DNA of 64,000 nt from Lichenihabitans psoromatis (GTDB taxonomy: Bacteria; Pseudomonadota; Alphaproteobacteria; Rhizobiales; Beijerinckiaceae): contig NZ_CP036515.1 of NCBI RefSeq assembly GCF_004323635.1, positions 4,465,501 through 4,529,500 of the forward strand. Direction: 5' to 3'. The notes under the pieces are model-generated. The model ran no database searches and was not told the DNA's origin. It worked only from the letters and a program-made list of their open reading frames with translations. The translations under genes were made by a program, and so were the position numbers. Shown here piece by piece: positions 16,238 through 23,795 of the stretch (position 1 is the stretch's first letter; every line of letters begins with the position of its first letter).

Positions 16238-18123
16238 TCGGCGGTCTCCACGCGCGGTTGGGGCTGCGGGACGCTGGGCCTCCCGAAGGGCGAGCGCAGT
16301 TTACTCACGAAGCCGACGAGGCCGCTCGGGAACGCCAGCACAAGACCGACGATCACGGCGCCGAGGATCAGCTTCGAATAATCCGTCTGGCTGACGAGCC
16401 AGATCGAGAGGGCCTTGTAGACGCCCGCGCCGACGACGCTGCCCGACACCGTGCCAACGCCGCCGAGCAGCACCATAACCAGACCATCGACCGAGGTCGG
16501 GATACCGAGCGCGTCGGGGAAGACGCTGCCTTTCAGGAAAGCGAATTCCGCGCCCGCCAACCCCGCGGCACCGCCGGCCACGACGAAGGCAATCCATTGC
16601 GTCCAATAGCGGCCGATCCCGATCGCTTCGGAGCGCAGCATGCTGTCGCGCACCGCCCTCAGCCCGTATCCGAAAGGCGAAAACACAAGCATCCGAAGCG
16701 CCGCGACTCCGAGAACGGCGCAGCCGAGCGCGAACCAGAAGAAGCCGCGCGGCGATGACGCCCAAGCGGCGGGCCAAACGCCGAGCAACCCGTTGTCGCC
16801 TCCGGTAACGGCGCTCCATTGGAACGCGATGGACCAGGCGATCTGCGCGAACGCCAGGGTCAGCATGGCGAAATAGACGCCTGACAGCCGCACGCAGAAC
16901 AGACCGAACAGCGCCGCCCCCGCGATACCGAACGCGACACCGCAGCCAAGCGCCGGGATCATCGACAAGCCGAGCGCCTTGGTGGCGAGCGCCGCGCCAT
17001 AGGCCCCAAGGCCGAAATAGGCCGCATGACCGAAGGACGCGAGGCCGGCGGTCGACATCAGCAATTGCAGGCTGGCCGCAAACAGAGCCACGATGAGGAT
17101 CTCGGCCCCGACCGTAAGCCAATAATCCCCGGCCACCAGCGGCAGCGCCGCCAACACCACCACGACACCGGCAACCGCAACCCGGCCGCGCGACGACATC
17201 GGCGCCCACGGGCGCGACGCCAGTACGGCGGCGCTTCGCGACAGCGCCTCGCGACGACCGAACAGCCCATAGGGCCGGATCACCAGAACGGCGGCCATCA
17301 CCAGGAACGCGAGAACGATCGACACGGTCGGGAAGGCCAGGATCCCGAAGGCATTGAGTTCGGCCACGATGACCGAGGCGACGAACGCTCCGCCGACACT
17401 GCCGAGACCGCCGATCACCACGACCACGAAAGCTTCGACGATGACCTGCAGGTCCATAGCATGGTTGACGGCGTCGCGCGGGATCTGCAGCGCGCCGCCG
17501 AGGCCGGCCAGAAAAACGCCCAACGCGAAGACGGCCGTGAACAGCCACTTCTGATTGACGCCGAGCGCCGCCACCATCTCCCGATCCTGCGTGGCGGCCC
17601 GCAGCAAGATGCCGAACCGCGTTCGATGCAACACCAACCAGAGGGCGCCAAGCACCAGCGGCCCCATCGCGATCAAAAACAGATCGTAGGACGGGATCTG
17701 CTGGCCGAGCATCGAGACCGCGCCGCGCAGACCGGGCGCTCGCGGGCCGACAAGATCTTCAGGCCCCCAGATCAGCACGACGGCATCCTCAGCCATCAGG
17801 GTCAGGCCAAAGGTCGCGAGCAATTGGAAAAGATCCGGCGCGTGATAGATGCGGCGTAGGATCAGCATCTCGATCGCGGCCCCGACCGCCGCCACGACCA
17901 GCGCGGCCAGCACCAGCGAGCCCCAGAAGCCGAACGGACCCGAAAAGCTTTCGGTCAGCGTATAGGCCACATAGGCCCCGAGCATCGCGAAAGCCCCATG
18001 GGCAAAATTCACGATCCGGGTGACCCCGAAGATGATCGAGAGCCCCGACGCGACCAGAAAGAGCGACGAGGCCGCCGCAAGACCGGTGAGGAATTGGGCA
18101 AGATAGAAGTCCAAGACGCTCAC
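16234..18123 (-). CDS. Fused LivH-LivM branched-chain-type ABC permease
   Basis: Single 629-residue membrane protein combining both permease subunits. Residues about 1-290 match LivH (YLAQFLTGLAAASSLFLVASGLSIIFG, NFAHGAFAMLGAYVAY), and about 320-615 match LivM (ASFGHAAYFGLGAYGAAL, DSMLRSEAIGIGRYWTQWIAF). The combined length equals the two usual proteins, so it is a true fusion, giving the heterodimer in fixed ratio. It lies between the binding-protein gene and the two ATPase genes. The conserved internal A-I-G loop needed for ATPase contact is clear in the LivM half. Confidence 0.88.
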   Translation of the reverse strand: MSVLDFYLAQFLTGLAAASSLFLVASGLSIIFGVTRIVNFAHGAFAMLGAYVAYTLTESFSGPFGFWGSLVLAALVVAAVGAAIEMLILRRIYHAPDLFQLLATFGLTLMAEDAVVLIWGPEDLVGPRAPGLRGAVSMLGQQIPSYDLFLIAMGPLVLGALWLVLHRTRFGILLRAATQDREMVAALGVNQKWLFTAVFALGVFLAGLGGALQIPRDAVNHAMDLQVIVEAFVVVVIGGLGSVGGAFVASVIVAELNAFGILAFPTVSIVLAFLVMAAVLVIRPYGLFGRREALSRSAAVLASRPWAPMSSRGRVAVAGVVVVLAALPLVAGDYWLTVGAEILIVALFAASLQLLMSTAGLASFGHAAYFGLGAYGAALATKALGLSMIPALGCGVAFGIAGAALFGLFCVRLSGVYFAMLTLAFAQIAWSIAFQWSAVTGGDNGLLGVWPAAWASSPRGFFWFALGCAVLGVAALRMLVFSPFGYGLRAVRDSMLRSEAIGIGRYWTQWIAFVVAGGAAGLAGAEFAFLKGSVFPDALGIPTSVDGLVMVLLGGVGTVSGSVVGAGVYKALSIWLVSQTDYSKLILGAVIVGLVLAFPSGLVGFVSKLRSPFGRPSVPQPQPRVETAE

Positions 18124-18137
18124 CTTTTTTCGAGATC

Positions 18138-18154
18138 GACGCGCGTGTCGCGTC
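18138..18154. promoter_or_regulatory. Small hairpin between binding-protein and permease genes
   Basis: GACGCG and CGCGTC form a 6-base-pair stem with a 5-base loop in the 31-base gap after the binding-protein stop. On the transcribed strand it is followed by a short A run rather than a T run, so it looks more like an mRNA-stabilising or processing hairpin than a terminator. Such hairpins help express binding proteins above permeases. Confidence 0.4.
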
Positions 18155-19366
18155 TCACATCTGCGGACGGAGCGTCTTCACCATGTCGTCGCTCGGCAGC
18201 ACGGAGGCGCCGTCGTGATAGACGAAATCCTTCATGATGCCGGCGCCGTCCTTCACGGTCGTGGTGCCCACGAACGCGCCGAGCGTCGATTGATGATCGA
18301 TCGCGCGCAGACTGGCTTTGCCGAAGGGGGAGTCGAACGTCAGCCCTTCGGCCGCTTTCACCAAAGCCTCGGTGTCGGTCGAGGGCGCCTTCCGCAAAAT
18401 ATCGGCAGCCGCCTGGATCAGCGTGTAGCCGACCACCGATCCGAGACGCGGATGATCGTGATATTTGTCGTCATAGGCTTTCAGGAAGGCGTCGTGCTCT
18501 GGGGTGTGGATGCCGTACCAGGGATATCCGGTGACGATCCACCCCTCGGGCGCTTCATCCTTCAAGGCATCGAGATATTCCGGCTCGCCGGTCAGGAAAC
18601 TGACGACCGAGCGATCCTTGAACAAGCCGCGCGTATTACCTTCGCGGACCAGCTTGACGAGATCGGGGCCGAATTCGACGTTGAGGATCGCGTCTGGCTT
18701 GGTGGCCGCGATGGCCTGAACCACAGGACCGGCGTCGATCTTGCCTTGCGGGGGCCATTGCTCGCCGACCCACTCGATATCGGGCCGTTTGGCCGATAGC
18801 AGTTGCTTGAAGACCTTAACGGCCGACTGGCCATATTCATAGTTCGGCGCGATCGTGGCCCAGCGCTTCGCCGGAAGTTTGGCGGCTTCGTCCGCCAGCA
18901 TCGCGGCCTGCATGTAGTTGGAAGGCCTCAACCGAAACGTGTAATGGTTACCCGCCGACCAGACAATTGCGTCCGTCAGCGGCTCACCGGCCAGGTAAAG
19001 CACCTTCTTCTGCTTGGCGAAATCGGCGAGCGCGAGGCCGACATTCGAGAAGAACCCGCCGGTCAGCATCACGACATCCTCGCGCGACACCAGCTCATTG
19101 GCGGCCGTCACGGCATCGGCCGGTTTACCGGCGTCGTCCTTCGACACGACCACAAGCGTCTTGCCGTTGATGCCTCCGTGGGCGTTGATCTCCTCGACCG
19201 CGAGTTGCCAGCCCTTGCGATAAGGTTCGGTGAAGGCGGGCAGCGCCGAATAGGAGTTGATCTCCCCGATCTTGACCTCGCCATCGGCCGCGAGCACAGG
19301 CGCGGCCGCCGCGACGAGGGAGAGAACGGCGGGCAGGAACGCTGAAACGAGAAGGCGTCGTGTCAT
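18155..19366 (-). CDS. Branched-chain-type ABC substrate-binding protein (LivK/Leu-Ile-Val-binding family)
   Basis: Periplasmic binding protein of 403 residues from the ATG at 19366. A classic signal peptide (TRRLLVSAFLPAVLSLVA) ends at ALA before ADGEVKIGEI. The type I two-lobed fold is indicated by GWQLAVEEINAHGGINGK and VVSKDDAGKPADAV. First of the transport genes in the reverse operon, 83 bases after the second DUF1185 gene. Given its partners, its ligand is more likely a heterocyclic or carboxylic catabolic substrate than a branched-chain amino acid; this is inference. Confidence 0.88.
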   Translation of the reverse strand: MTRRLLVSAFLPAVLSLVAAAAPVLAADGEVKIGEINSYSALPAFTEPYRKGWQLAVEEINAHGGINGKTLVVVSKDDAGKPADAVTAANELVSREDVVMLTGGFFSNVGLALADFAKQKKVLYLAGEPLTDAIVWSAGNHYTFRLRPSNYMQAAMLADEAAKLPAKRWATIAPNYEYGQSAVKVFKQLLSAKRPDIEWVGEQWPPQGKIDAGPVVQAIAATKPDAILNVEFGPDLVKLVREGNTRGLFKDRSVVSFLTGEPEYLDALKDEAPEGWIVTGYPWYGIHTPEHDAFLKAYDDKYHDHPRLGSVVGYTLIQAAADILRKAPSTDTEALVKAAEGLTFDSPFGKASLRAIDHQSTLGAFVGTTTVKDGAGIMKDFVYHDGASVLPSDDMVKTLRPQM

Positions 19367-19449
19367 GAAACGTCTCTTTCTCTGCAAGGGCGGCCGGCGG
19401 CCGTCCGATCCGTCATGCGCGCCATCGAGCGAGAGGCGCGACCTTCGTT

Positions 19450-20034
19450 CTATCGTAATCCGTCCTGGCCCTTGATGTCCGCAATTGCGAGCCCGCCGAC
19501 CCGCGGCAAAGGACGCCCGCTGTCGGTGATCGCGATCGCGACGAGGATTTCGTTGGCGCGGGGCGCATCGTTGACCCGCACCTCCATGCCGTCGAAGTGG
19601 CTGCGGACAAAGGCCGCATCCTTGTGGCCAAGCGGGATATCGAGAACCGCGCCGGGGCCACCGCGCTTCTTGGAGGATGGGATCAGCGCCGCGCCACCGC
19701 CTAGCGCCCCGCGAACCGGCGTTCCCATCTTGGGATGCAGGATCGCGGCTGCATGTTCGAGTTCGCCGTTCTCGCCGACCAGTGCCGCCTTGCCATAGCT
19801 CTGCACCCGATCGCCCGCGATGCCGAGAGCCGCCACGGCTCGCACGGTCAAGAGGCCGCCGAGTTCTTCACCAATGGCGACGAGGTCGGCCAAATCCTCG
19901 ACATAGAGGCCGGCGAAGGGGTTCTCGATCACGGCCACGGCGGCGGCCCGACGCGTCGGCGGATCGATCGCACGACCCATCTCGCTCCGGACCTCCTCGA
20001 CAAAGGTCACGATCTTGCGGATGCTCGCACTCAT
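19450..20034 (-). CDS. DUF1185 (AA_synth) family protein, copy 1
   Basis: A 194-residue protein of the Pfam AA_synth/DUF1185 family, whose function is not established despite the name. It is clearly paralogous to the gene immediately upstream: both share P-S-S-K-K-x-G-G-P-G, the VRSHFDxMEV segment and an end in IKGxDGLR. No signal peptide or membrane segment. Its start overlaps the copy-2 stop by 4 bases. The tandem pair may form a heteromer. Placement between a heterocycle reductase and an importer suggests a step in ring breakdown. Confidence 0.8.
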   Translation of the reverse strand: MSASIRKIVTFVEEVRSEMGRAIDPPTRRAAAVAVIENPFAGLYVEDLADLVAIGEELGGLLTVRAVAALGIAGDRVQSYGKAALVGENGELEHAAAILHPKMGTPVRGALGGGAALIPSSKKRGGPGAVLDIPLGHKDAAFVRSHFDGMEVRVNDAPRANEILVAIAITDSGRPLPRVGGLAIADIKGQDGLR

Positions 20035-20621
20035 CGCAGGCCGTCCTCGCCCTTGATGGCGCTAGCCGCCAGACCACCGACGCGGGCATGAACGCGCGCC
20101 CCGGTCGTCATCACCAGCACCAGAACGATCTCATCGGCGCGGGGGCCGTCCGGAATGCCGACCTCCATCGCGTCGAAGTGACTGCGAACGTAGGACGCAT
20201 TGATGTGGGTGATCGGCACGTCGAGCCGGGTGCCGGGGCCGCCCACCTTCTTGCTCGAGGGCACGATGGCTTTCGCGTCGCCGAGGACCGCGCGCATGGC
20301 ATACCCCCCTGGCACGTGCCACAGCGCGCCATGCTCGAGTTCGCCCGCCTGGCCGACGATCGCGCCTTTGCCATAGCCCGCGATCAGCGCCGGATCGCCG
20401 CCGAGCGCGGCGAGAAGATCGCTCGCCATGGCGACGCCGAGCGGTTGCAGATCCTCCATGAAGCCCGCGATCGCTTCGACATAGCGGCCAGCGAAGGGGT
20501 TGCGGATCGCGGTCAGGATGGCGCCGCGCCGCAGGGGTGTGGCCGCGACCGGGCCGCCTTCGTGGTAGATCTCCTCGACGCAGACGAGGCGCTTGCGAAT
20601 CGTGACCTCAGGCATAGGCAT
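20031..20621 (-). CDS. DUF1185 (AA_synth) family protein, copy 2
   Basis: A 196-residue paralogue of the downstream DUF1185 protein, with the same core (PSSKKVGGPGTRLDVP, VRSHFDAMEV) and the same C-terminus. The ATG at 20621 lies 14 bases inside the UPF0280 gene; a second ATG at 20615 is possible. Tandem, diverged copies in one operon point to different roles or to two subunits. The family has no agreed activity; a catabolic enzyme for the reduced pyridine ring or its open form is an inference from neighbours. Confidence 0.8.
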   Translation of the reverse strand: MPMPEVTIRKRLVCVEEIYHEGGPVAATPLRRGAILTAIRNPFAGRYVEAIAGFMEDLQPLGVAMASDLLAALGGDPALIAGYGKGAIVGQAGELEHGALWHVPGGYAMRAVLGDAKAIVPSSKKVGGPGTRLDVPITHINASYVRSHFDAMEVGIPDGPRADEIVLVLVMTTGARVHARVGGLAASAIKGEDGLR

Positions 20622-21516
20622 GTTCTCTGAAAAGCGATGGGGTGGTCAGCGTTAGTTTGGCGGCGAGACCCGGAACAGCGCCGATAACGCGCGTGACACC
20701 CTGGAGATGCAACGCCGCGCCATGGACCAGCCCGCGTCTCTCGAGATCGCGCGCGCAAGCGGCGCCGCCCGCGAGGGCTCGATCGATCTCGGCCCGGGTG
20801 AGCGGCCCAACCTCCCGCGTCACCAGACGGGAACCAAGGTCGTTGTCGGGCTGGATCGAGGCAGCCGGTGCGCGCCGGACGGCCGGGTGGGCGGGGAGGT
20901 CGATCGCATTTGCGATCATGGTGGCGGCCGCATCGGCCTCGGCGGCGGTCGCGGCCAGCACCGTCACGGCATCGGCGATCCCGCGCGAAAAGCTTCGGCC
21001 GCGCCATCCGCTTGTCGCGAGCCCGCGCATTGGATCGGCCGCCGTAATCCTGACGTCGCCGAAGAGGCTCGGCCGATCGGGCCGGTCGACCATGCCGATC
21101 GTGAACGCCGCCTCGGGGCCGAGCAGCAGCGCGATATCGCCGCCATTGTTGACATAGGCCCGCTCGAGCGTCGCCGCCGCACCCATGCTGGAGAGGACCG
21201 CATCCGCGACCGCACCCGCCACAGCCGCCATCGGCGTGATGAAATCGGACGACGCGAAAGGCGCGACGGCCGCCTGCATGGCGCGCGCCACGTGGCCTTG
21301 CATCGGATTGTGGCCGGCACGGCTTCTGGCCCGGAGCGCCGGAAGCTCCACGCAAAGCTCGTCGAGGATGGTGACAAAACGGTCCGCGGCGGCGCGATAG
21401 GCTGCACGCACCGCCTCGTGCGCGCCGAATACCCCGATTACGAGATCGATCGGCCCATCCTGCAGATGCAGGCGATGCCCATCCGGCAAAAAGCGGATCT
21501 GCGGCGGCGCCCTCAC
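20608..21516 (-). CDS. UPF0280 family protein
   Basis: Uncharacterised UPF0280 protein (302 residues), a family distantly related to ApbE flavin transferases. Recognisable blocks are AGHNPMQGHVARAMQAAV, FITPMAAVAGAVADAVL, AYVNNGGDIALLL and MRGLATSGWRGRSFSRGIADAVTVLA. The start is taken as the GTG at 21516, which overlaps the reductase stop (GTGA), because the upstream frame lies inside that gene. UPF0280 genes beside 6-hydroxynicotinate-reductase-like genes suggest a maturation role, perhaps cofactor attachment; this is inference. Confidence 0.8.
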   Translation of the reverse strand: MRAPPQIRFLPDGHRLHLQDGPIDLVIGVFGAHEAVRAAYRAAADRFVTILDELCVELPALRARSRAGHNPMQGHVARAMQAAVAPFASSDFITPMAAVAGAVADAVLSSMGAAATLERAYVNNGGDIALLLGPEAAFTIGMVDRPDRPSLFGDVRITAADPMRGLATSGWRGRSFSRGIADAVTVLAATAAEADAAATMIANAIDLPAHPAVRRAPAASIQPDNDLGSRLVTREVGPLTRAEIDRALAGGAACARDLERRGLVHGAALHLQGVTRVIGAVPGLAAKLTLTTPSLFREHAYA

Positions 21517-23009
21517 CGATGCGGCCCGCGTGCTGCGTCCGGCATCAGCGGCCAGGGGTTCTCGGCCCGATGCGGCACGCGTGTCCGATGGGCCGCCGGC
21601 CCACGAAATTCGGACAGCGGGCGCACGTGATCCATGTGGCCGCCAAGTTTTTCGTAATCCGACAGCCGCAGCGTGAATTCGACCGGAGCCACCAGCGCCG
21701 GGGTCGGCACGTAGCCGAAGCCGTTGGCCGGCACCTTCGACACATCCACCATGAAGGTGATGCCGCCGCCCGGCCAGACATAGGTCGGCGCGCCGCCACA
21801 GGTCACGACCGTCAGCGCGTCCTTGACCGACCGGGTGAGCCGCACCGGATTTTCGGTGACGCCCGCCCTCAGCGAGCCGCCTGCCCCGCCCATGAACAGC
21901 ACGGTCGACAGAGCCGGTTCGCAATTCTCCTGGATCAAGGCGACCGAGCGCGCGAGATCGTCGGGCATCGTCTGCTCCACCGGGCGCAACGCCTCGTCGA
22001 GCACGTAATAGGAGGCGTGTTCGCCCGTGGTCGACACCATCAGCATGGTGAGGCCCGGTCGCGCCTTGCGCGGATCGAAGGAGCCGAGGATCTGCAGCGG
22101 ATCGGCGATGTTGGTGCCGCCCCAGCCGGTGCCAGGGTCCGCAACCTGGAAATAGCGACCCGGGGTTGAACGGCGACCCTTCATCTTGATGCCGCTATCG
22201 GCGATGCCCAGCAGCTTACCGGCCTGATGCTCCGACAGGACACCGGTGATGTGGTCGTCCACCACCACCACCTCGTCGACCTTGCCGAACCATTGTTTGG
22301 CGAACATGCCGATCGTGGCGGAGCCGCAGCCGACCCGCATCCGCTCTTCCACCTGACCGTTGACGAGCGGCGGCTTGCCGGCCTGCACCAGTACGGTCGC
22401 GCCCTCGTCCACCGTGAGTTCGACCGCCGCGCCGTTGCACAAAGCCAGCAGCGCGTCGCAGGTGGCCCGGCCCTCCCGTTTCGTGCCGCCGGTGAGATGG
22501 TGGACGCCGCCGAGCGACAGCATCTGCGACCCATATTCCCCCGTCGTCACATGGCCGACAGGCTCGCCGTCGGCGCGCACCAGGGCCCGCTCCGGCCCGA
22601 GATGCCGGTCAGTGTCGATCTTCACCTTGACGCCGCAATAGGAAAAAATACCCTCAGTCACGACCGTGACCATGTCGACGCCCTCGACCTCTGAAGCGAC
22701 GATGAAGGGCGCGGGCTTGTAATCCGGATAGGTCGTTCCGGCCCCGATCGCGGTGATGAAGGTTGCCGGTTCGCGCAGGATGCTGCCGTCCCAATCCAGC
22801 GCACCGGCATTGAACGGCACGACGGCGCCGCCGTCGCTCAGCCAATGGTCGAGGACGACGTGCGGATCGACGCGAACCAGCACGCCGCCCTCATTGCCAT
22901 AGCGGTCGCAAGCCCCGAGCGCGTGGGGCTTGATGAAGCACATCACCGGACAGGCATCGCAGCGGATCTTGTCGTCGGCAACGGCGGGTGCGGGGTCTTG
23001 CATCGTCAT
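21513..23009 (-). CDS. 6-hydroxynicotinate reductase-like iron-sulfur protein
   Basis: A 498-residue protein resembling the 6-hydroxynicotinate reductase (Hnr) of anaerobic nicotinate fermentation, which makes 1,4,5,6-tetrahydro-6-oxonicotinate. An N-terminal cysteine cluster (Cys17, Cys20, Cys24, Cys34, in CDACPVMCFIKPHALGACD) can bind a 4Fe-4S centre. Later blocks include YCGVKVKIDTDRHLGPE and VGCGSATIGMF. First gene of a reverse operon with UPF0280, two DUF1185 and a Liv-type importer. The promoter region carries the 15-base word at 23083-23097. NicAB and PncA are encoded divergently, so reduction of 6-hydroxynicotinate is a coherent role. Activity is inferred. Confidence 0.78.
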   Translation of the reverse strand: MTMQDPAPAVADDKIRCDACPVMCFIKPHALGACDRYGNEGGVLVRVDPHVVLDHWLSDGGAVVPFNAGALDWDGSILREPATFITAIGAGTTYPDYKPAPFIVASEVEGVDMVTVVTEGIFSYCGVKVKIDTDRHLGPERALVRADGEPVGHVTTGEYGSQMLSLGGVHHLTGGTKREGRATCDALLALCNGAAVELTVDEGATVLVQAGKPPLVNGQVEERMRVGCGSATIGMFAKQWFGKVDEVVVVDDHITGVLSEHQAGKLLGIADSGIKMKGRRSTPGRYFQVADPGTGWGGTNIADPLQILGSFDPRKARPGLTMLMVSTTGEHASYYVLDEALRPVEQTMPDDLARSVALIQENCEPALSTVLFMGGAGGSLRAGVTENPVRLTRSVKDALTVVTCGGAPTYVWPGGGITFMVDVSKVPANGFGYVPTPALVAPVEFTLRLSDYEKLGGHMDHVRPLSEFRGPAAHRTRVPHRAENPWPLMPDAARGPHR

Positions 23010-23082
23010 GGCGCATAGCCTCTGGAGGCGAAACTCCCGGCGCTAAAGCCCGAAACGGAGGATCGACATCGCGGCAAATTCA

Positions 23083-23097
23083 TTGGTGTACGAACAA
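23083..23097 (-). promoter_or_regulatory. Putative operator, copy A
   Basis: TTGTTCGTACACCAA read on the minus strand. It is identical over 15 bases to the site at 38420-38434 and differs at two positions from the site at 23248-23262. Its core TGTTC-GTACA is a near-perfect dyad, as expected for a GntR-type dimer. It overlaps the expected -10/start region of the reductase operon. Confidence 0.6.
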
Positions 23098-23247
23098 GTG
23101 TGGTCGCCAGTTTAGACTTATGTCAAGAGGCCCAATAACGGCATCTTGTGTGTGCAATTTGACTGAGCAGCACCTGCTGCGGCATTGGGCAAACCATTGA
23201 AGTTGAGGCATGATCGAAGACCAAGAGGTGCTCGGCCTCGCTCTTGC

Positions 23248-23262
23248 ATGTTCGTACACAAA
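23248..23262 (+). promoter_or_regulatory. Putative operator, copy B, in the nicA promoter spacer
   Basis: ATGTTCGTACACAAA, matching 13 of 15 bases of the copies at 23083-23097 and 38420-38434. It sits between the proposed -35 (23244-23249) and -10 (23266-23271) of nicA, a position suited to repression of the Mo-hydroxylase genes. Confidence 0.55.
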
Positions 23263-23316
23263 CGATAGAATCGGTTTCTCACACCGGCCGAGGCCGCTCC
23301 TTCGATCAGGGCCAGC

Positions 23317-23793
23317 ATGGTTCGCCTCACCGTCAACGGCACCGCTCACGATCTCGACATCGCAGCTCATGTTCCGCTGCTCTACGTGCTTCGCAACGAT
23401 CTCGAGCTGAACGGCCCGAAATTCGGCTGCGGCCTCGGCGAATGCGGCGCCTGTACGGTGCTGCTCGACGGCGTCGCGGCGCGCGCCTGCATCGTGCCGC
23501 TCGGTGTCGCGGCGGGCCGTCGCGTCGTCACGCTTGAGGGATTGGGGTCGATCGACCACCCCGATCCGGTCCAGCAGGCGTTCATCGACGAACAGGCCGC
23601 GCAATGCGGCTATTGCCTGAACGGCATGATCTTGACCACCAAGGCCCTGCTGGATCGCAATCCCGAGCCGGACGACGCGCAGATCCGCGCCGAACTCCGC
23701 TACAACCTTTGTCGTTGCGGCACCCATGTCGAGATCCTGCGCGCCGTGCGCCGCGCCGCCGATCACCTCCGCGCCGCTCGGCACGGTGGCTGA
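23317..23793 (+). CDS. nicA: Nicotinate dehydrogenase-like 2Fe-2S subunit (NicA type)
   Basis: Small subunit of a two-subunit molybdenum hydroxylase, 158 residues. Two 2Fe-2S centres are visible: the plant-ferredoxin type with Cys38, Cys43, Cys46 and Cys58 (FGCGLGECGACTV), and the hydroxylase type with Cys97, Cys100, Cys132 and Cys134 (QCGYCLNG, LCRCGTH). It passes electrons from the molybdenum site to the haem c domains of the next gene product. No FAD subunit gene is present, as in NicAB and isoquinoline oxidoreductase. The stop is 2 bases before the nicB ATG. Nicotinate as substrate is supported by pncA and the reductase nearby, but related N-heterocycles remain possible. Confidence 0.85.
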   Translation: MVRLTVNGTAHDLDIAAHVPLLYVLRNDLELNGPKFGCGLGECGACTVLLDGVAARACIVPLGVAAGRRVVTLEGLGSIDHPDPVQQAFIDEQAAQCGYCLNGMILTTKALLDRNPEPDDAQIRAELRYNLCRCGTHVEILRAVRRAADHLRAARHGG

Positions 23794-23795
23794 CC

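Larger units (their letters stand above)
23010..23316. promoter_or_regulatory. Divergent control region between the reductase operon and nicAB
   Basis: A 307-base gene-free region. Reading towards the reductase, TTGACA (complement of 23121-23126) is a perfect -35 element, and the 15-base word at 23083-23097 begins 23 bases further on, where a -10/start site is expected. Reading towards nicA, TTGCAT at 23244-23249 and TAGAAT at 23266-23271 are 16 bases apart, with the second copy of the word (23248-23262) filling the spacer. Both promoters therefore look repressible by the same protein. No open frame of interest lies here. Confidence 0.6.

Noticed and set aside
23604..23795. Upstream extension of nicB
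   Set aside because: It lies inside nicA in another frame and the ATG at 23796 fits the family and the spacing.
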